Shown: positions 63,005-64,000 of the stretch, one piece after another | Numbering within the stretch: position 1 is the stretch's first letter | How the letters are laid out: each line of letters opens with the position of its first letter | Source: Rhodoplanes serenus | GTDB taxonomy: Bacteria; Pseudomonadota; Alphaproteobacteria; Rhizobiales; Xanthobacteraceae | DNA: 64,000 nucleotides | Assembly (NCBI GenBank): GCA_009720755.1 | Contig: WNKV01000007.1 | Span: forward strand, 186,001 to 250,000 | Reading direction: 5' to 3' | Made by a program: the position numbers and the translations under genes | Notes under the pieces: model-generated | The model's input: the letters and a program-made list of their open reading frames with translations, nothing else | Told to the model about the DNA's origin: nothing | Databases searched by the model: none

Positions 63005-63582
63005 GGCGGACGGGCGTCCGCCGCCGTCAGGCGGCGCGCGATGGCGTGGAGCTGTGCGTCGCGACAGCCCTGCTGCTCCAGCTCGCGCACCGTCGCCACC
63101 ACGTAGTCGCGGTTCGGTCCCGACTGGCCGTGGCCCTGGCGGACCAAATGGAGCTGCTGCTCCAGGTCGAGACGGCCGGCATACTGCGGGTGGCTGCGGT
63201 CCACCACATAGACCAGCGCCCGCACCCGCCGCTCCCCGCCGCCGGGCGGGTCCAGCAGGGTCACCGGCCGCAATGTTTCGAGATAGACCCGGGTGACCTG
63301 CTCGCGCGCCCGCAGATAGGCGAGGGTCTCGGCGCGGTGCGCCCGCTCGACCCGGAACGCGATGCCCCGGCAGGTGCCGCCGCGGTCGAGGCCCAGCACC
63401 AGCCCGGGTTTCTCGGGGGTGCCGCGGTGGACGAAGGAGTACACGCACAGCGCCCGGTGAAGGCCGACCAGCCGGGCCGGCACTCGCTCGACATGGACGA
63501 AGCCCGGCCGCCACATCAGCGAGCCGTAGCCGAACACCCACAGGTCCTCGTCGGCGTGGTCGATCTCGGGTCTGGTCGTCAC
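62971..63582 (-). CDS. ChaC-like gamma-glutamylcyclotransferase
   Basis: This 203-residue protein starts at a GTG at 63582. The family opening LWVFGYGSLMWRPGF contains the YGSL substrate loop, and YSFVHRGTPEKPGLVLGLDRGGTCRGIAFRV (in parts) matches the ChaC group. The catalytic Glu is expected in the LETLRP or nearby region, which I could not place with certainty. ChaC enzymes degrade glutathione to 5-oxoproline and Cys-Gly; gshA in this window makes its precursor. It overlaps the plsC 3' end. Confidence 0.9.
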   Translation of the reverse strand: MTTRPEIDHADEDLWVFGYGSLMWRPGFVHVERVPARLVGLHRALCVYSFVHRGTPEKPGLVLGLDRGGTCRGIAFRVERAHRAETLAYLRAREQVTRVYLETLRPVTLLDPPGGGERRVRALVYVVDRSHPQYAGRLDLEQQLHLVRQGHGQSGPNRDYVVATVRELEQQGCRDAQLHAIARRLTAADARPPHDRPSDAPST

Positions 63583-63799
63583 AGGTCGGGGTCCGGAGGG
63601 CGTCGGTCGTCCCGGCCGGATTGCCGAAAACGTCGCCCGGCCGCGCGGGCGGGTTGACACCAGACTGCCACAAGGCTCGCCTAACAGCCGGGCCGGCCCG
63701 CGACAAGGGCGCTCGCGGCCGCACCCCGGGACGCGCCGCCGGCGCCGCCCGGGTCCGTGACGGGGCGTGTCGCTCCGGTCATCCCCGAAAGGAGCAGGC

Positions 63800-64000
63800 G
63801 TGAGGACGCTCGAAGACGTTTCCCCGTCGGTGCGCCGCCGGCGCCCCTGGCTGATCGCGCTGCCGCTCGTCCTGGTGGTCGCCGCCGGGCTCGCCTGGAC
63901 GGCGTTCTGGTTCCACGCCGCCTCGGTCACCCGCACGGTGCTGGCCGGCTGGCAGGAGAACGAGGCCGCGGCCGGCCGCACCTATGCGTGCGCGTCCCAG
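63800..64000 (+). CDS. DUF2125 family protein, N-terminal part
   Basis: The gene starts at a GTG at 63800 (AAAGGAG upstream) and runs off the window after 67 codons. It shows a basic leader (SVRRRRPWLIALPL), one membrane helix or signal anchor (about 17-40), then WTAFWFHAASVTRTVLAGWQ and TYACASQ. This matches the start of DUF2125 proteins, which are periplasmic or outer-membrane-linked and of unknown function. The C-terminal part is not visible. Confidence 0.75.
   Translation, partial: MRTLEDVSPSVRRRRPWLIALPLVLVVAAGLAWTAFWFHAASVTRTVLAGWQENEAAAGRTYACASQ

Overview
The window is a very GC-rich, densely coded stretch of chromosome from an alphaproteobacterium, most likely a member of the Hyphomicrobiales (Rhizobiales). 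This rests on gene content and order: an aa3-type cytochrome oxidase cluster coxB-coxA-ctaB-small ORF-ctaG-coxC-DUF983-SURF1; the block DUF4175/TIGR02302-lysA-lptM-argH-tlpA; metX-metW; chorismate mutase-hisC-tyrA; a zinc-ribbon protein opposite ftsE-ftsX-YdcF-plsC; and TTAA-N7-TTAA motifs of the CtrA type. The species cannot be named from the sequence. I saw no rRNA, tRNA, CRISPR array, prophage or transposase gene.

Layout. 1-2.6 kb: the end of trmO, a small membrane protein, apt, a DUF985 cupin and gloB. 2.7-18.9 kb: a trehalose and alpha-glucan locus. malQ and otsA lie on the minus strand. A colinear plus-strand run follows: treS-pep2 fusion, glgB, glgX, treY and a DUF2934 protein. otsB is on the minus strand behind an MFS permease, with an IclR regulator facing the permease. 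Trehalose can thus be made from UDP-glucose (OtsA/OtsB), interconverted with maltose (TreS) and phosphorylated as maltose (Pep2 domain). TreY, GlgX, GlgB and MalQ reshape alpha-1,4-glucans. The usual partners GlgE and TreZ are not in the window. 22-24 kb: a lytic transglycosylase and an IalB-family protein. 24.5-31.2 kb: cytochrome c oxidase and its assembly factors, with a clear intrinsic terminator after coxA.

31-39 kb: a large DUF4175 protein, a DUF433/DUF5615 toxin-antitoxin-like pair, lysA, lptM, a small secreted protein, argH and tlpA. A 205-bp MITE-like element follows tlpA. 39.6-46.6 kb: two small motility-associated genes behind a CtrA-like box, a two-PAN-domain secreted protein, ybaK, gshA, a lipoprotein, a Phd/VapC pair, metW and metX. 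47-57 kb: chorismate mutase, hisC, tyrA, an unknown 391-residue protein behind a perfect CtrA-type box, a 24-residue membrane microprotein, a YgiQ radical SAM enzyme, a large unknown secreted protein and an NlpC/P60 hydrolase. 57-64 kb: a small unknown protein, a single-domain response regulator, a zinc-ribbon membrane protein, ftsE-ftsX, a YdcF protein, plsC, a ChaC-like cyclotransferase and the start of a DUF2125 protein.

The window is mostly core metabolism and envelope biology. The accessory parts are the two toxin-antitoxin-like pairs, several families of intergenic palindromic repeats, the MITE-like element, and short tandem repeats placed upstream of malQ, treS, mltB and ygiQ. I found no clear candidate for a wholly new multi-gene system. 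The most testable novelties are the MITE-like element, the incomplete GlgE/TreZ pathways, the CtrA-linked small genes and the unknown secreted protein next to a signal-bearing NlpC/P60 hydrolase.
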